DNA of 64,000 bases from Homarus americanus (lineage: Eukaryota; Arthropoda; Malacostraca; Decapoda; Nephropidae), in NCBI RefSeq assembly GCF_018991925.1, contig NW_024737042.1:15581356-15645355 (forward strand), in the 5' to 3' direction. Below are positions 38,446 to 50,379 of this stretch, in pieces. The translations under genes were made by a program, and so were the position numbers. Below the pieces are notes generated by a model. That model saw only the letters and a program-made list of their open reading frames with translations, was not told where the DNA came from and ran no database searches. How positions within the stretch are numbered: the first letter of the stretch is position 1; every line of letters starts with the position of its first letter.

Positions 38446-39250
38446 ACCTCTTACTGTCGCTGCATGGAATGTCAGGACCCTTCTGGATACTGGCACAAAT
38501 GAGCGTCCTGAAAGAAGAACTGCCCTTGTAGCAAAAGAGTTACCTCGGTACAATATCGACATAGCAGCCATTAGTGAGTCCCAGCTCCCTGACGAGGGTC
38601 GACTCACAGAACAGGTGTCTGGCTATACCTTCTTCTGGAAGGGTAAGCCTGCTGCGGAGAGAAACCACATTTATGGAGTTGGCTTTGTCATCCACAACGC
38701 ATCCTACATAGGCTAACTGAAATGCCTATTGGGATCAACGAGTGCCTCATGGCGCTTCGAGTCCCACTGAATCACTCACGTCGTGCCTTTTTCATCAGTG
38801 CATACGCCCCACCACTGGATGCAGAGGATCACATCAAGGAGGCCTTTTATACCGATCTCAACAGAGTGCTAATCTCTATCCCCAGAGAAAGATAAGGTGA
38901 CTTCAGTGTCAGAGTTGGCAGAGATGTTAACATTTGGCAGGGAACCAAAGGGAGAAACGGATTAGGCAAATGCAATCCCAACGGCCCCTCCTCCTCAGCA
39001 AGTGTGCTGCACACAACCTCACCAATACCTTATTCAGGCAGGCAACATTTCAAGGGTTTGTGGCAAAACCCACAATCCAAACACTGGCATCTCATTGACT
39101 ACATCATTGTCAGAGAAAGAAATCGCCGAGTTGTTCTCACCACCCGAAACATGCGAGGCTCAGACCACTGCAACACTCGTCAGAGGCAAGCTCATTTTAT
39201 GTTGTCGCAAAACGGAGAAGGCAGCAAGCCTCCAGAAGAGGTTTTAACAC
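38446..39250 (+). pseudogene. LINE endonuclease (APE-like), broken
   Basis: The open stretch 38,240-38,716 reads VAAWNVRTLLDTGTN, IAAISESQLPDEG and GVGFVIHNASY. After a stop, 38,730-38,930 gives FISAYAPPLD and GDFSVRVGRD (usual GDFNARVG). Then HWHLIDYIIVRERN and RGSDHCN (39,085-39,180) carry the conserved tyrosine and the catalytic S-D-H. At least two stops and one frameshift interrupt it. The enzyme would nick target DNA to prime reverse transcription. Confidence 0.85.
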
Positions 39251-40760
39251 TAAGCATCTGAAGGATCCAGTAGTAGCACATGCTTTCAAAGAGCAGCTCG
39301 AACATGGCCTGATAAACAACCCGACAACAAACGACTCAAGTCCCAGTGAATGGGATGTTCTTGGCACTGCCATGACAAAATCCTGCAGAGAGACCCTCGG
39401 CCAGATCGAAAGAATACACCAGGACTGGTTTGATGAAAATGACTTGAAAATCAACGTACTCGTCGATGATAAACGTGCTGCTTTAACTGACTGGCAGAAT
39501 AACCCTTAGTCTTGGACCAAAGCTGATAGCTTCCGCAAGAAGAAAGCAGCGGCCCAATGCGAACTTAGCAAACTAAAGAACGATTGGTTTAAAAATAAGG
39601 CTTGTAAAACACAAAACTTGCAGAGCAGCACAAGATGTGCGAATTTTTCAATTCCACTAAAACATTTTATGGGCCAATCATTCATGGCACAGCCCCCTTC
39701 CACTCATCCGACGGGGACTCCCCAATTAAAGACGAAGAAGGCATCTGTCAGGTTGGAAAGAGCACTACGATTCATTGCTCAACCGAAACACCGATGTAGA
39801 TGTCCCATACCCAACAGGTCCCTCAGCATCCAGATCTGTCCCACCTTAGCTATCCTCCATCCCTGGATGAGGTAGCTACTGCCATCAAACAGATGAAAAA
39901 TAACAAAGCCTCAGAATCTGATGGAATCCTAGCCGAGGTGTATAAAGCAGGAGGACCTCTGCTTACCAGCCATCTCCACTCTCTCCTGGAGAATATATGG
40001 GAAAAGAAGGAAATCCCCCCAAGCTTTTAAAGATGCCTCCATCGTCAATATTTACAAGAACAAGGGAGACAGGTCAGACTGTGGACACTACCGTGGGATC
40101 TCGCTGCTGTCAGTAGCTGTCAAGATTATCGCCAGAGTCCTCCTAAACAGACTTCTTCCTGAGGCGGAAGACTTCCTCCCAGAATCTCAATGTGGATTTA
40201 GACCATGAAATGGCACCACTGACATGATCCTTGCTGTCTGCCAGATACAGGTAAAGTGCAGAGAACAGCGTACCTGTACAGTAGCTAAAAAAACAAGTAT
40301 CTGTACAGGTGGGGGTCGATATTCTCCGAAATTTTACGTGTAACTAATGACTGCCCTCATATACCCAACAGGGACGCCCTCTGGCGGACCCTCAGCCGTT
40401 TGGCTGCCCACCAAAATCCATCGCCATTGTGTGGCACCCATGATGGCATGAACGGCAGTGTTCCGCACAATCACACCCAGTCTGAATTCTTCCCCATCCA
40501 AACGGGGGTAAAACAAGGAGTGTACTGGCACCAACTCTCTTTTCCATTTTCTTGGTTGTTTCCTTAATCATGCCGGTGCCAATTTAGCCGGCGGCGTGGA
40601 CATCGAGTACCGGATGAAGGGTCTTTACAACATTACACGACTCCAGGCAGGAACAAAGGTGTCGGCAACTTCCATTACTGAACTTCAGTAAGCAGACCCA
40701 CCCTTGTCGCTCACACAGAACACGACCAACAGGAGATCGTGAACACTTACGCAGATGCAT
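39251..40760 (+). pseudogene. LINE reverse transcriptase, broken, catalytic box lost
   Basis: A linker region (39,260-39,800) precedes the RT. Motifs seen are NNKASESDGILAEVYKAGG (about 39,900-39,957), HYRGISLLSVAVKIIARVLL (about 40,088) and ESQCGFRP followed by a stop (about 40,180-40,205). The motif A region expected at 40,265-40,345 cannot be read in any frame. The YADD box is destroyed: its first codon is TAA (40,689-40,691) and the last residue of the box is proline. The copy cannot encode an active enzyme. Confidence 0.85.
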
Positions 40761-41621
40761 ATGCACATTTTGGCCTTAAGCTGAATGTACATAACACTCA
40801 GATTCTCTGTGAGCCTGCTGCTGGTTCAGCCACACCTCCACCATCCATCCAGCTTAACGGTAATACCCTCTCTAATGTTACCCACTTTCGGTATCTCGGG
40901 TTCCCACCTGTCCACACCACTGTGGACATCGATGAAGAGATTCAACATCAGATCAGATGTGCATCTCAAGCCCTTGGCAAACTTCATACCCGTGTCTTCA
41001 GCTGTAGGGAACTGAAATTATCTACAAAGCTGCACGTTTATCGAGCAGTGGTTCTTCCCACCCTGTGTATGGCAGTGAGACATGGGTCACATACAGGAGA
41101 CACCTCAAGCCACTTGAAAACTTTCACCAACGTAGTCTATGTTCCATCCTCCGAGTTCGCTGGGAAGACAAGAGAACAAATGCCAGTATTCTCGCTGACA
41201 CCAACTGTGGAAGCATCGGGGATACCATTGTTCATGAACAACTACGCTGGACTGGCCATGTTACTCGCATGGACGACAGTAGACTGCCAAAGCAGCTACT
41301 TTACAGTCACCTAACGAATTGTAAACATAATGCTGGCAGGCAACTGAAAAGGTATAAGGAAAGTCTTAAGACAAACTTGAAAAAGTGTCCAACGACCTCA
41401 CCTGGGGACGATTATTCCAGCCTTAACGCTTGGAAGAAGGTGTCAATACTTTCGAGTTAGCCCGTCTGTATAACCGAGGCAGACAAGCGCGAACGCCGCA
41501 AGATGCTGCCGCCTCCTCTCCCACATTAAATGTAGCCCTCCACATGTGCGACATCTGTGAACGGCACTGCTCGTCCCGTGTCGGTCTCTTTGGTCACCCC
41601 AGAACTCACCAACCAAGGTGA
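40739..41621 (+). pseudogene. LINE C-terminal region with C2H2 zinc finger
   Basis: Two overlapping open stretches (40,739-41,314 and 41,065-41,460) cover the thumb and C-terminal region: LKLNVHNTQILCEP, LSTKLHVYRAVVLPTL and LRWTGHVTRMDDSRLPKQLL, the last being a common C-terminal LINE motif. The final open stretch (41,430-41,621) ends with C-D-I-C, then H-P-R-T-H, a C2H2-type finger (41,547-41,612) just before a stop. The finger probably helps bind RNA or target DNA. Frameshifts separate the pieces. Confidence 0.8.
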
Positions 41622-41720
41622 CATCCCTAATAACTCATATCTTTGTATCATCGCTGGATGATCGTCATACTCGATTCCGAGTGACAGCAAAGTAGTGTAT
41701 GTATGTATGTTGTCTGTATG

Positions 41721-42034
41721 TGAAACTATAGGCAAGTTTCTTTATGCCATTTGTCTCTGTCTACCCAGCAGTAATTGGGAACCTGGATGTTTATTGATTT
41801 GCAGATCATGTTCCGGGGTAATGGTTAGCCAGTGCAGTTGGCGAGTTGTCCGGTCTTCTCGGACTGTCCCTTGACACTGGGTCACGCAGCTCTTTAACTT
41901 AGGGTGTGGTTGTTGTGTTGGCGACAGCTTCTACACCTTAAAAAAATTTACACCTAGGTGGCCCTTGGGCCGGCCATCCTCGATTTCGGGGGACAACCAT
42001 TATTTTATTATTATTGTGTATGTATGTATGTACT
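41721..42034 (+). mobile_element. tRNA-derived SINE, copy D (5'-truncated)
   Basis: Starts about ten bases after the LINE tail, at a point equivalent to GGTGAACCTATGGGCAAG of copy A. It contains the full body (CTGTCTACCCAGCAGTAATT, GCGAGTTGTCC, GGCGACAGCTTCTACACC and CCTAGGTGGCCC). The 3' end has CTCGATTTCGGGGGACA (41,979-41,995), then ATT and TATG repeats to 42,034. The tRNA-like head is absent. Confidence 0.87.
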
Positions 42035-42323
42035 ACGTCCATAACCTCAATATAAGTCCTCATCAACACACTGATTATGACCAGGCGTCAGAAAAGTTAT
42101 AATTATGGTCATTACGTCTCCTAATGACTCTTGGAATAGTTTCGTTCGCTTTCCAACACTAATTACTTTCCCCCGGTCTGGAATTTTCCCATGGATATTT
42201 TTGTGTTTTTCCTCAGTTATTCTGGATGTACTAAAGTACTCGTAGTTTTGTCAGAAAAATATAATACCCAAAAAATATTGTAGATTTACCAATGAACGGC
42301 ACGACCCAAATTGCATCCATTCT
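42035..42323. other. Unique spacer
   Basis: Nothing recognised. Confidence 0.5.

Positions 42324-42414
<91 letters not shown>
42324..42414 (+). repeat. (GT)n microsatellite, ~45 units
   Basis: Uninterrupted; forms the His-Thr end of the spurious 1,815-codon minus frame. Confidence 0.98.
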
Positions 42415-42415
<1 letters not shown>

Positions 42416-42449
42416 AGATATAGTTCTGGCTGGACCAAATACAAAGCCT

Positions 42450-45400
42450 CAAGCCAGAGAAGCAGAGGGAAGGAGGAGGAGATATGGAGAGAGGAAGGGA
42501 AGAGGGAGATATGGAAGGAAGGAAGGTAAGGAATGAAGGGAAGGAGGAAAGGAAAGGGTGTAAGGAAAAAAAGAAAGGAAAGAAGGAAGAGAGGGAGGTC
42601 GATCCTCAACAACAACATAAGGAGGAGGGGGGGGAAGAGGAGGTGGGGGAAGAGCAGGTGGGGGGAGAGGAGGAGAGGGAAGAGGAGGTGGGGAAGAGGA
42701 GGTGGGGAAGAGGAGGTGGGGGGGAAGAGAGGGGGAAGACAGGTGGGGGAAGAGGAGGAGAGGGAAGAGCAGGTGGGGGGAAGAGAGGAGAGGAAGAGGA
42801 GGTGGGGAAGAGCAGGTGGGGGAAGAGGAGGTGGGGGAAGAGGAGGAGGGGAGATGGGGAAGAGGAGGAGGAAGGGGAGGAGAGAGGAGGTGGGGGGAAG
42901 AGGAGGAGGGTGAGGAGGGGGGAAGGGGAGGAGGGGAGGTGGGGAAGAGGAGGAGGTGGAGGTGGGAAGGGAGGAGGTGAGGGGAAGAGGGAGGAGGGGG
43001 AGAGGGAAGAGGAGGAGGTGGGGGGGGAAGAGGAGGAGGGGAGATGGGAAGAGGAGGTAGAGGGAAGAGGAGGAGGTGAGGGGAAGAGGGTGAGAGTGGG
43101 AAAGAGGAGGTGAGAGGGAAGAGAGAGGCAGGTGGGGAAGGAGGAGGTGAGATGGGAAGGAGGAGGTGAGATGGGGAAGGAGGAGGGGAGGTGGGGGAAG
43201 AGGAGGAGGGTGAGATGGGGAAGAGGAGGGGTGAGGGGAAGAGGAGGAGGAGGAGGGTAAGAGGAGGGTGAGGGGGGGAAGAGGAGGAGGGAGGGGAGGT
43301 GGGGGAAGGGGAGGAGGGGTGGGGAGACATGTGGGAAGAGGAGGAGGGAGGAGAGATGGGGGAAGAGGAGGAGGGGAGAGGTGGGGAAGAGGAGGAGGGT
43401 GGAGATGGGGAAGAGGAGGAGGGGGAGATGGGAAGGGGAGGAGGTGAGGGGAAGAGGGGAGGGAGGGGTGAGACAAAGGGAGGGGAGATGGAGAAGGGAG
43501 GAGGGTGAGATGGGGAAGGGGAGAGGTGAGTGTAAAGAGGAGGAGGGTGAGAGGGGAAGAGGGAGGAGGTGAGATGGGAAGAGGAGGAGGGGAGATGGGG
43601 AAGGGAGGAGGGGTGAGATGGGGGGAAGAGGAGGAGGGGTGAGATGGGGGGAAAGGGGAGGAGGGTGAGATGGGGAAGAGAGAGGAGTAAAGAGGAGGAG
43701 GGAGGGGGGAAGAGGAGGAGGGTGAGGTGGGGAAGAGGAGGAGGGTGAGATGGGAAGAGAGGAGGGTGGGGGGGGGAAGAGGAGGAGGTGAGATGGGGAA
43801 GAGGAGGGTGAGATGGGGAAGAGGAGGAGGGTGAGGTGGGGAAGAGGAGGAGGGTGAGAGGTGGGAAGAGGGAGGAGGGTGAGATGGGGAAGAGGAGGAG
43901 GGGGGAGGGGAAGGGGAGGAGGGTGAGGTGGGGAAGAGGGAGGAGGGAGGAGGAGTGAAGAGGGGAGGAGGGGAGGTGGGGGGAAGAGGAGGAGGGGTGA
44001 GATGGGGAAGAGGGAGGGAGGGTGAGGTGGGGGAAGGGAGGGGTGAGAGGTGGGAAGAGGAGGGAGGGGAGAGGAGATGGGAAGAGGAGGAGGGTGAGGG
44101 GGAAGGGGAGGAGGGGTGAGAGTGAAGAGGAGGAGGGGAGATGGGGGAAGGGGAGAGGAGGGGGAGATGGGGAAGAGGAGGAGGGTGAGAGGAAGGGGAG
44201 GAGGTGAGATGGAGAAGGGAGGAGGGTGAGATGGGAAGGAGGAGGGTGAGATGGGGAAGAGGAGGAGGGTGAGATGGGAAGAGGAGGAGGGGTGATGGGG
44301 AAGAGGAGGAGGGTGAGATGGGAAGGGGAGGAGGGGTGAGATGGGAAGGGAGGAGGGTGAGATGGGGAAGAGGAGAGAGATGGGGGAAGAGGAGAGGAGG
44401 GGTGAGATGGGAAGAGGGGAGGAGGGGGGTAAGAGGTGGGGGAAGGAGAGGTGGGGAGGGGAAGAGGAGGAGGGGTGAGATGTGAAGAGGAGGAGGTGGG
44501 GAGGTGGAAGAGGAGGAGGGGAGATGGGAAGAGGAGGTGAGATGGGAAGAGGAGGAGGGGTGAGGTGGGGAAGAGGAGGGAGATGGGGAAGAGGAGGAGG
44601 TGAGGGGAAGAGGAGGAGGGGGAGGTGGGGGAAGGGGAGGAGGGGTGGGGGAAGAGGAGGAGGGGGAGATGTAAAGAGAGAGGTGAGGGGAAGAGAGGAG
44701 GAGGTGAGATGGGGAAGAGGAGGAGGGTGAGGTGGGGGAAGGGAGGAGGGTGAGATGTAAAGGAGGAGGAGGTGAGATGGGGAAAGAGGAGGTGAGGGAA
44801 GGAGGAGGGGGAGGGAAGAGGAGGAGGAGGAAGGAGGAGGAAGAGGGAGGTGAGATGGGGAAGGAGGAGGGTGAGATGGAGAAGGAGGAGGGTGAGATGG
44901 GGAAGGGAGGAGGGTGAGATGGGGAAGAGGAGGAGGGGTGAGATGGGGAAGAGGAGGAGGTGAGATGGGGAAGAGGAGGAGGGTGAGATGGGGAAGGGAG
45001 GGGAGGGGTGAGGGGAAGGGGAGGAGGGGTGAGATGGGGAAGAGGGGAGGAGGGGTGAGATGGGGAAGAGGAGGGAGGGTGAGATGGGGGAAGAGGGAGG
45101 AGGGGTGGGAGATGGGGGAAGGGGGAGGAGGGTGAGATGGGAAGAGGAGGAGGGTGGAGATGGGGAAGAGGGAGGAGGGTGAGATGGGGAAGGGGAAGGG
45201 AGGGGGTGAGATGGGGAAGAGGAGGAGGGGTGAGATGGGAAGGGGAGGTGAGATGGGAGAAGAGGAGGAGGGTGAGATGGGGAAGAGGGAGGAGGGGTGA
45301 GATGTGGGAAGAGGAGGAGGGGTGAGATAGGGGAGGAGGGTGATGGAAGAGGAGGAGGGTGAGATGGGGAAGAGGAGGAGGGTGAGATGGGGAAGGAGGA

Positions 45401-47525
45401 GGGGTGAGGTGGGGAAGAGGAGGAGGGTGAGGTGGGGGAAGAGGAGGAGGGTGAGGTGGGGAAGAGGAGAAGGGGTGAGATGGGGAAGGGAGGAGGGTGA
45501 GATGGGGAAGAGGAGGGTGAAATGGGGAAGAGGAGGAGGGGTGAGATGGGGAAGGGGAGGAGGGGTGAGATGGGGAAGGGGAGGAGGGTGAGATGTGCAG
45601 AGGAGGGGTGAGATGGGAAGAGGAGGAGGTGAGATGGGAAGAGGAGGAGGGGAGAGATGGGAAGGGGAGGAGAGGTAAGGAGGAGGAGGGTGGGGAAGAG
45701 GAGGAGGGGTGAGGTGGGAAGGAGGAGGGTGAGATGGGGGAAGGGGAGGAGGTGAGGTGGGGAAGGGGAGGGAGGTGGAGGAAGAGGAGGAGGGTGAGAT
45801 GGGGAAGGGGAGGAGGGTGAGATGGGGAAGAGGGAGGAGGGGTGAGGGGGAAGAGGAGAGGGGTGAGGGGGGGAAGGGAGGAGGGGTGAGGTGGGGAAGG
45901 GAGGAGGGTGAGATGGGGAAGGGGAGGAGGGTGATATGGGAAGGAGGAGGGGTGAGATGGGAAGAGGAGGGGTGATGGGAAGGGAGAGGTGAGGTGGGGA
46001 AAGGAGGAGGGTGGGTGGGGAGGTGGGGAAGAGGAGAGGGTGAGATGGGGGGGAAGGGAGAGGTGAGATGGGGAAGGGAGGAGGGGTGGGGATGAGGAAG
46101 AGGGAGGAGGTGAGATGGGAAGAGGGGAGGTGAGATGGGAAGAGGAGAGGGTGAGATGGGGAAGAGGGAGGAGGGTGAGATGGGGAAGGGGTGGAGAGTG
46201 AGATGGGAAGAGGGGGGAGGAGAGGAGATGGGGAAGGGGGGAGGGGAGGAGGAAAGGGAGGAGGGGTGAGATGGGAAGAGGAGGAGGGGTGAGGTGGGGA
46301 AGAGAGGGAGGGGAGATGGGGGAAGAGGAGGATGGTGATGGGAAGAGGAGGAGGGTGGGGAGGGGAAGAGGAGGAGGGTGAGGGGGAAGAGGAGGAGGTG
46401 AGGGGGGAAGAGGAGGAGGGTGAGATGGGAAGAGGAGGAGGGTGAGATGGGGAAGAGGAGGGAGGTGAGGTGGGGAAGAGGAGGAGGTGAGATGGGGAAG
46501 GAGGAGGGTGAGATGGGGAAGGGGAGGAGGTGAGATGGGAAGAGGAGGGTGAAATGGGAAGAGGAGGAGGGAGAAAGAGAGGAGGATGAGAGGGGAAGAG
46601 GGGAGGAGGGTGAGATGGGAAGAGGAGGGAGGGTGAGATGGGGAAGAGGAGGAGGGTGAGGGGATGGGGAAGAGGGGAGGAGGGGAGGTGGGGAAGAGGA
46701 GGAGGTGAGAGGGGAAGGGGAGGAGGGGTGGGAGGGGAAGAGAGGAGGTGAGGTGGGGAAGAGGAGGAGGGGTGAGATGGGGAAGAGGAGGGGAAAGATG
46801 GGGAAGAGGAGGAGGGGGGAGGGGAAAGAGGAGGAGGGTGAGATGGGGAAGGGGAGAGGGTGAGATGGGAAGGGAGGAGGGGTGAGATGGGGAAGGGGAG
46901 GAGGTGAAATGGGAAGAGGAGGAGGGGTGAGATGGGGAAGAGGGAGGAGGGGTGGGGAGGTGGGGGAAGAGGAGGGGGGGAGATGGGGAAGAGGGAGAGG
47001 GGTGAGATGGGGAAGAGGAGGAGGGTGGGGAGATGGGGAAGAGGAGGAGGGGGAAGAGGGGGAGGAGGGGTGAGATGGGGAAGAGGAGGAGGGGTGAGGT
47101 GGGGGAAGAGGAGGAGGGTGAGATGGGGAAGAGGAGGAGGGGTGAGATGGGGAAGAGGAGGAGGGGTGGGAGATGGGGAAGAGGGGAGGAGGGGGGAGAT
47201 GGGGGAAGAGGGAGGAGGTGAGAGATGAGGGGGAGAGGGTGGAGATGGGGAAGAGGAGGAGGTGAGATGGGGAGAGGAGGAGGGGAGATGGGGAAGAGGG
47301 GAGGAGGGGAGAGGAGGAAGAGAGGAGGGGTGAGAGGGGAAGAGGAGGAGGGGAGATGGGGAAGAGGAGAGGGGTGAGATGGGGAAGAGAGGGAGGAGGG
47401 GGAGATGGGAAGAGGAGGAGGGGTGAAGGGGGGGAAGAGGAGGAGGGGTGGAGATGGGAAGAGGGAGGAGGGGTGAGATGGGGAAGAGGAGGAGGTGAGA
47501 TGTGGAAGAGGGGAGGAGGTGAAGG
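42450..47525 (+). repeat. 5-kb homopurine array, GGTGAGATGGGGAAGAGGAG family
   Basis: Around 200 or more units of roughly 20-24 bp with the order GGTGAGATGGGGAAGAGGAG plus GAG, varying in length by single G or AGG additions. The left 600 bp (42,600-43,100) use GTGGGGAAGAGGAG without the GAGATG part. T occurs once or twice per unit and C almost never on the plus strand. Minus-strand frames of 1,815 and 1,691 codons (Pro/Ser/Leu/His only) are explained by the lack of TA-containing triplets in this composition, not by a gene. Confidence 0.97.
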
Positions 47526-47575
47526 GAATAAGCAAAGCACTGACAGGGATAAGAAGAAAGAAATAAAAACTACAG

Positions 47576-47576
47576 A

Positions 47577-47632
<56 letters not shown>
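47576..47632 (+). repeat. (GA)n microsatellite
   Basis: AG repeats with one GG interruption. Followed by about 160 bp of unique DNA. Confidence 0.96.
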
Positions 47633-47633
<1 letters not shown>

Positions 47634-47789
47634 GCAAACCCAGAAACACCTGCATCCCAACCAGGGAATGATCCAACACAAAGGAATGATCCTTATACTG
47701 GGGATCAGGTCTACAAGGTGGGCGGCGTGTATTCACCCCCGTGTACCGTGACCCCAACACCAAATACATAGTACACGTCTCTCACCCTT

Positions 47790-48430
47790 CCGTTATTCAC
47801 TGTTCCTTCCCTTCACCGTTCCTTCCCTGTTCTCTCACCGTTCCTTCCTCTGTTCTCACTGTTCCTTCCTCTGCTCCCTCCTTCACTGTTCTTCACTGCC
47901 CTTCCTCTGCCCTCCTCACTGTTCCTTCCTGCTCCTTCACTGTTCTCTGCCCCTCCTTCCTCTGTTCTCTTCACTGTTCCTTCCTGTTCTCCTCTTCACC
48001 GTTCCTCTGTTCTCTCTCACTGTTCCTTCCTCTGTCTCACTGTTCCTTCCTCTGTTCCCTCCTTCACTGTCCCTTCCTCTGTCTCTCTTCACTGTTCCTC
48101 CTCTGTCTCCTCCTCTCACTGTCTCTTCCTCTGTCTCTCTCACTGTTCTTCCCTCACTGTCTTCCCTCTCCTCCTTCCCACTGTTCCTCCTCGTCTCTCA
48201 CTGTTCCTTCCCTCTGTCTCCTCTCACTGTTCCTTCCTCTGTCTCCTTCACTGTCTCTTCACCGTTCCCTTCCTCTGTCTCCTCACTGTTCCTTCCTCTG
48301 CTCCTTCACTGTCCCTTCCTCTGTCTCTTTCACTGTTTTCCTGTTCCTCCTTCACTGTTCCTTCCTCTGTCTCCTCTCACTGTTCCTTCCTCTGTTTCTT
48401 CACCTGCCTTCCTCTGTTCTTTCCGATGGT
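47790..48430 (+). repeat. Pyrimidine CACTGTTCCTTCCTCTGTCT array
   Basis: Units of about 18-24 bp around CACTGTTCCTTCCTCTG. The 289-codon frame through it is low complexity (Ser/Leu/Pro/Cys) and not called. Confidence 0.93.
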
Positions 48431-48544
48431 CTCACCCACACTCGACCCTCCAGCCACTCAACCTATAGAGTACATCAGTTCACCGCCCCTTCACTCATTC
48501 CGTCTATAATATCTACCGATTCAGAGACCTCCTTAATTCTATTT

Positions 48545-48795
48545 CTCACTCGACCTCAGTGTGCTATTTTCGCACCGACCTCCCCAGTTGTGCTATTTTC
48601 CCCTCACTGACCTCCCCAGTTGCAGTATTTTCCCTCACTCGACCTCAGTTGTGTTATTTTCTCGCACTCGACCTCCCTAATTCTGCTATTTTCCTCACTG
48701 ACCCCTCAGTTGTGTTATTTTCCTCACCTCGACCCTAGCTGTGCTTATTTTCCTCACTGACCTCCTCAGTGTTATTTTCTCACTGACCCCTAATT
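48545..48795 (+). repeat. ~30-bp minisatellite, CTCGACCTC-AGTTGTGCTATTTTC
   Basis: About eight degenerate units, each with a GACCTC block and a GTGYTATTTTC block. Confidence 0.85.
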
Positions 48796-49689
48796 ACCCC
48801 CATAATCTCGTTGCTTATCACCTGACCCCCATTATTCCACCACTCGACCTCGACGTGCACACCTCAGTATACTGACCCTGACAGCCCCTTGAGAGACGCC
48901 ACTGTCAACAAGAGAGCGATACACACAGGGTCTTAATGCATCTGTGTCTTTACCCGCTTTATTTATGTCCACCACCTGGTCCCTCTCCCGCCACACAGGG
49001 AGGCTGGGCGTCACAACTCATCGCATGGTGTGGCTTGGATTTGATAACCCGTGGAGGAATCGGTCATATTCCACACCGTGTATAATGCTTACGGTGTAGT
49101 GGCTGGTCAATTGATTTCTCTCTACACGATGTGAATTCCACGCCATGTGATGCACTATGTGACTTCTACACCATACACTCGTGTCTCCCACCCACCTAGC
49201 CATGAAACTCTCCCTGGTGTCTCCCACTGTGTGATGATAATTCACCCCATGTGCTACAACAGACCATGTGTCAACTACCACGAAAACAACACAAAGAATG
49301 AATAATATCACATAGTATACCAAGACTCCTTCATGTTCCACTCATGTATGGGACGATTTAATTCCTGTATAGTGTGGTTACAGGAGGGTTTAACTTACAA
49401 ATGGTGTGGCAATCAGTTTAAATAACAATGGTGTGGCTACAGGAAGCTTTAATGTACAAATGGTGTGGCAGGACTACTAATCAACCTTCCCAACAGGTAT
49501 GACACAGAGCTGAATATATTTAGGACAAAAATGTCACCTGGTAGTTACAAGGAGACAAACTAGTCAATCATCCATACGTCATTGGGCAACAATCAAAACG
49601 AATTATTTCAGTAAGGAATATTGTTCTCACTTTTGATTTCATTTTGATGGTTCTTTATTAATATAATAACTAATATATATAATTATATT
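48796..49689. other. Unique DNA, weak TGGTGTGGC repeats
   Basis: Four GTGTGGC-containing segments (49,373-49,470) form a degenerate ~40-bp repeat. The 107-codon minus frame (49,018-49,341) has a hydrophobic stretch but no recognised domain. Confidence 0.5.
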
Positions 49690-49701
49690 AACATATACAT
49701 A

Positions 49702-49742
<41 letters not shown>
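49690..49742 (+). repeat. (ATT)n microsatellite
   Basis: TATTATT run with irregular AT-rich left flank. Confidence 0.95.
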
Positions 49743-49743
<1 letters not shown>

Positions 49744-50288
49744 ATTTTCGCCCCCCAGGCCCCGATGTGGGTCAGTGACCTGTACCCGGGTGGGCTAATC
49801 CCCGTAAAAAAAATCAGAGGCGACATATGACGTCACAATTAGAGGAAGAAACGCCAAGCTGTGGGCAGGTGTCAACGTTATCTCGGGAGCTACACGTCAG
49901 TCCGCTGCTGCTGCTTCATGTGTCACCTGCCACGCCCGCCTCCCTGTCCTCACCAAATACGACGCCTTCACACACACTATCCATATCTACACCTTCGCCC
50001 ACACCCAAATCCACGCCCACAAACGCTCCCCCCAACTACTCGGCAATATACTTAAGGGTTTAGGCTATTGGCTCAAGGCTTTTACAGGTTAATGCCCACG
50101 CACACACTGCCCACGACCACAAGGTGTTATAATGCCCACGTTCTCACACTAGTGATACCTGCCCAGGGCTTCACAGTCCCCACACTCAACACACTACGAC
50201 CTAACCACATAGTTCCTGGGCAAAGACCACAAACTGGCCATTACCAACTGACGCCCAGCAGGATCAACCGTGAGTCCGTGATCACCAC
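49743..50288. other. Unique DNA, possible SINE-like end beside the ATT run
   Basis: CCCCAGGCCCCGATGTGGGTC with GACCTGTACCCGGGTGG directly follows the (ATT)n, a layout typical of a retroposon 3' end on the minus strand. I do not recognise the family. The rest is unremarkable. Confidence 0.35.
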
Positions 50289-50310
50289 TAATTGACACAC
50301 ACACACACAC

Positions 50311-50341
<31 letters not shown>

Positions 50342-50370
50342 CACACACACACAACACACAACACACACAC
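50289..50370 (+). repeat. (CA)n microsatellite
   Basis: CA with single AACACA interruptions. Confidence 0.95.
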
Positions 50371-50379
50371 ATAGATAAC

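Larger units (their letters stand above)
37401..41712 (+). mobile_element. LINE (non-LTR retrotransposon), nearly full length, inactivated
   Basis: Begins directly after the SINE C tail and ends with hairpin ACTCGATTCCGAGT (41,669-41,682) and a (TATG)n tail (41,696-41,711). It contains, in order, a 5' region without recognised domain (37,401-38,440), an apurinic-type endonuclease (38,446-39,200), a reverse transcriptase (39,800-40,760), a C-terminal region and a C2H2 finger. Stops and frameshifts occur in every domain. The endonuclease resembles the family often annotated as craniofacial development protein 2-like in invertebrate genomes, so an RTE/BovB-related clade is possible, but I cannot fix the clade by eye. 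Confidence 0.9.

Noticed and set aside
42322..47769. 1,815-codon and 1,691-codon minus-strand open frames
   Set aside because: They lie in a homopurine tandem array. The protein is only Ser, Pro, Leu, His and similar, overlapping frames are equally open, and the absence of stops follows from base composition.
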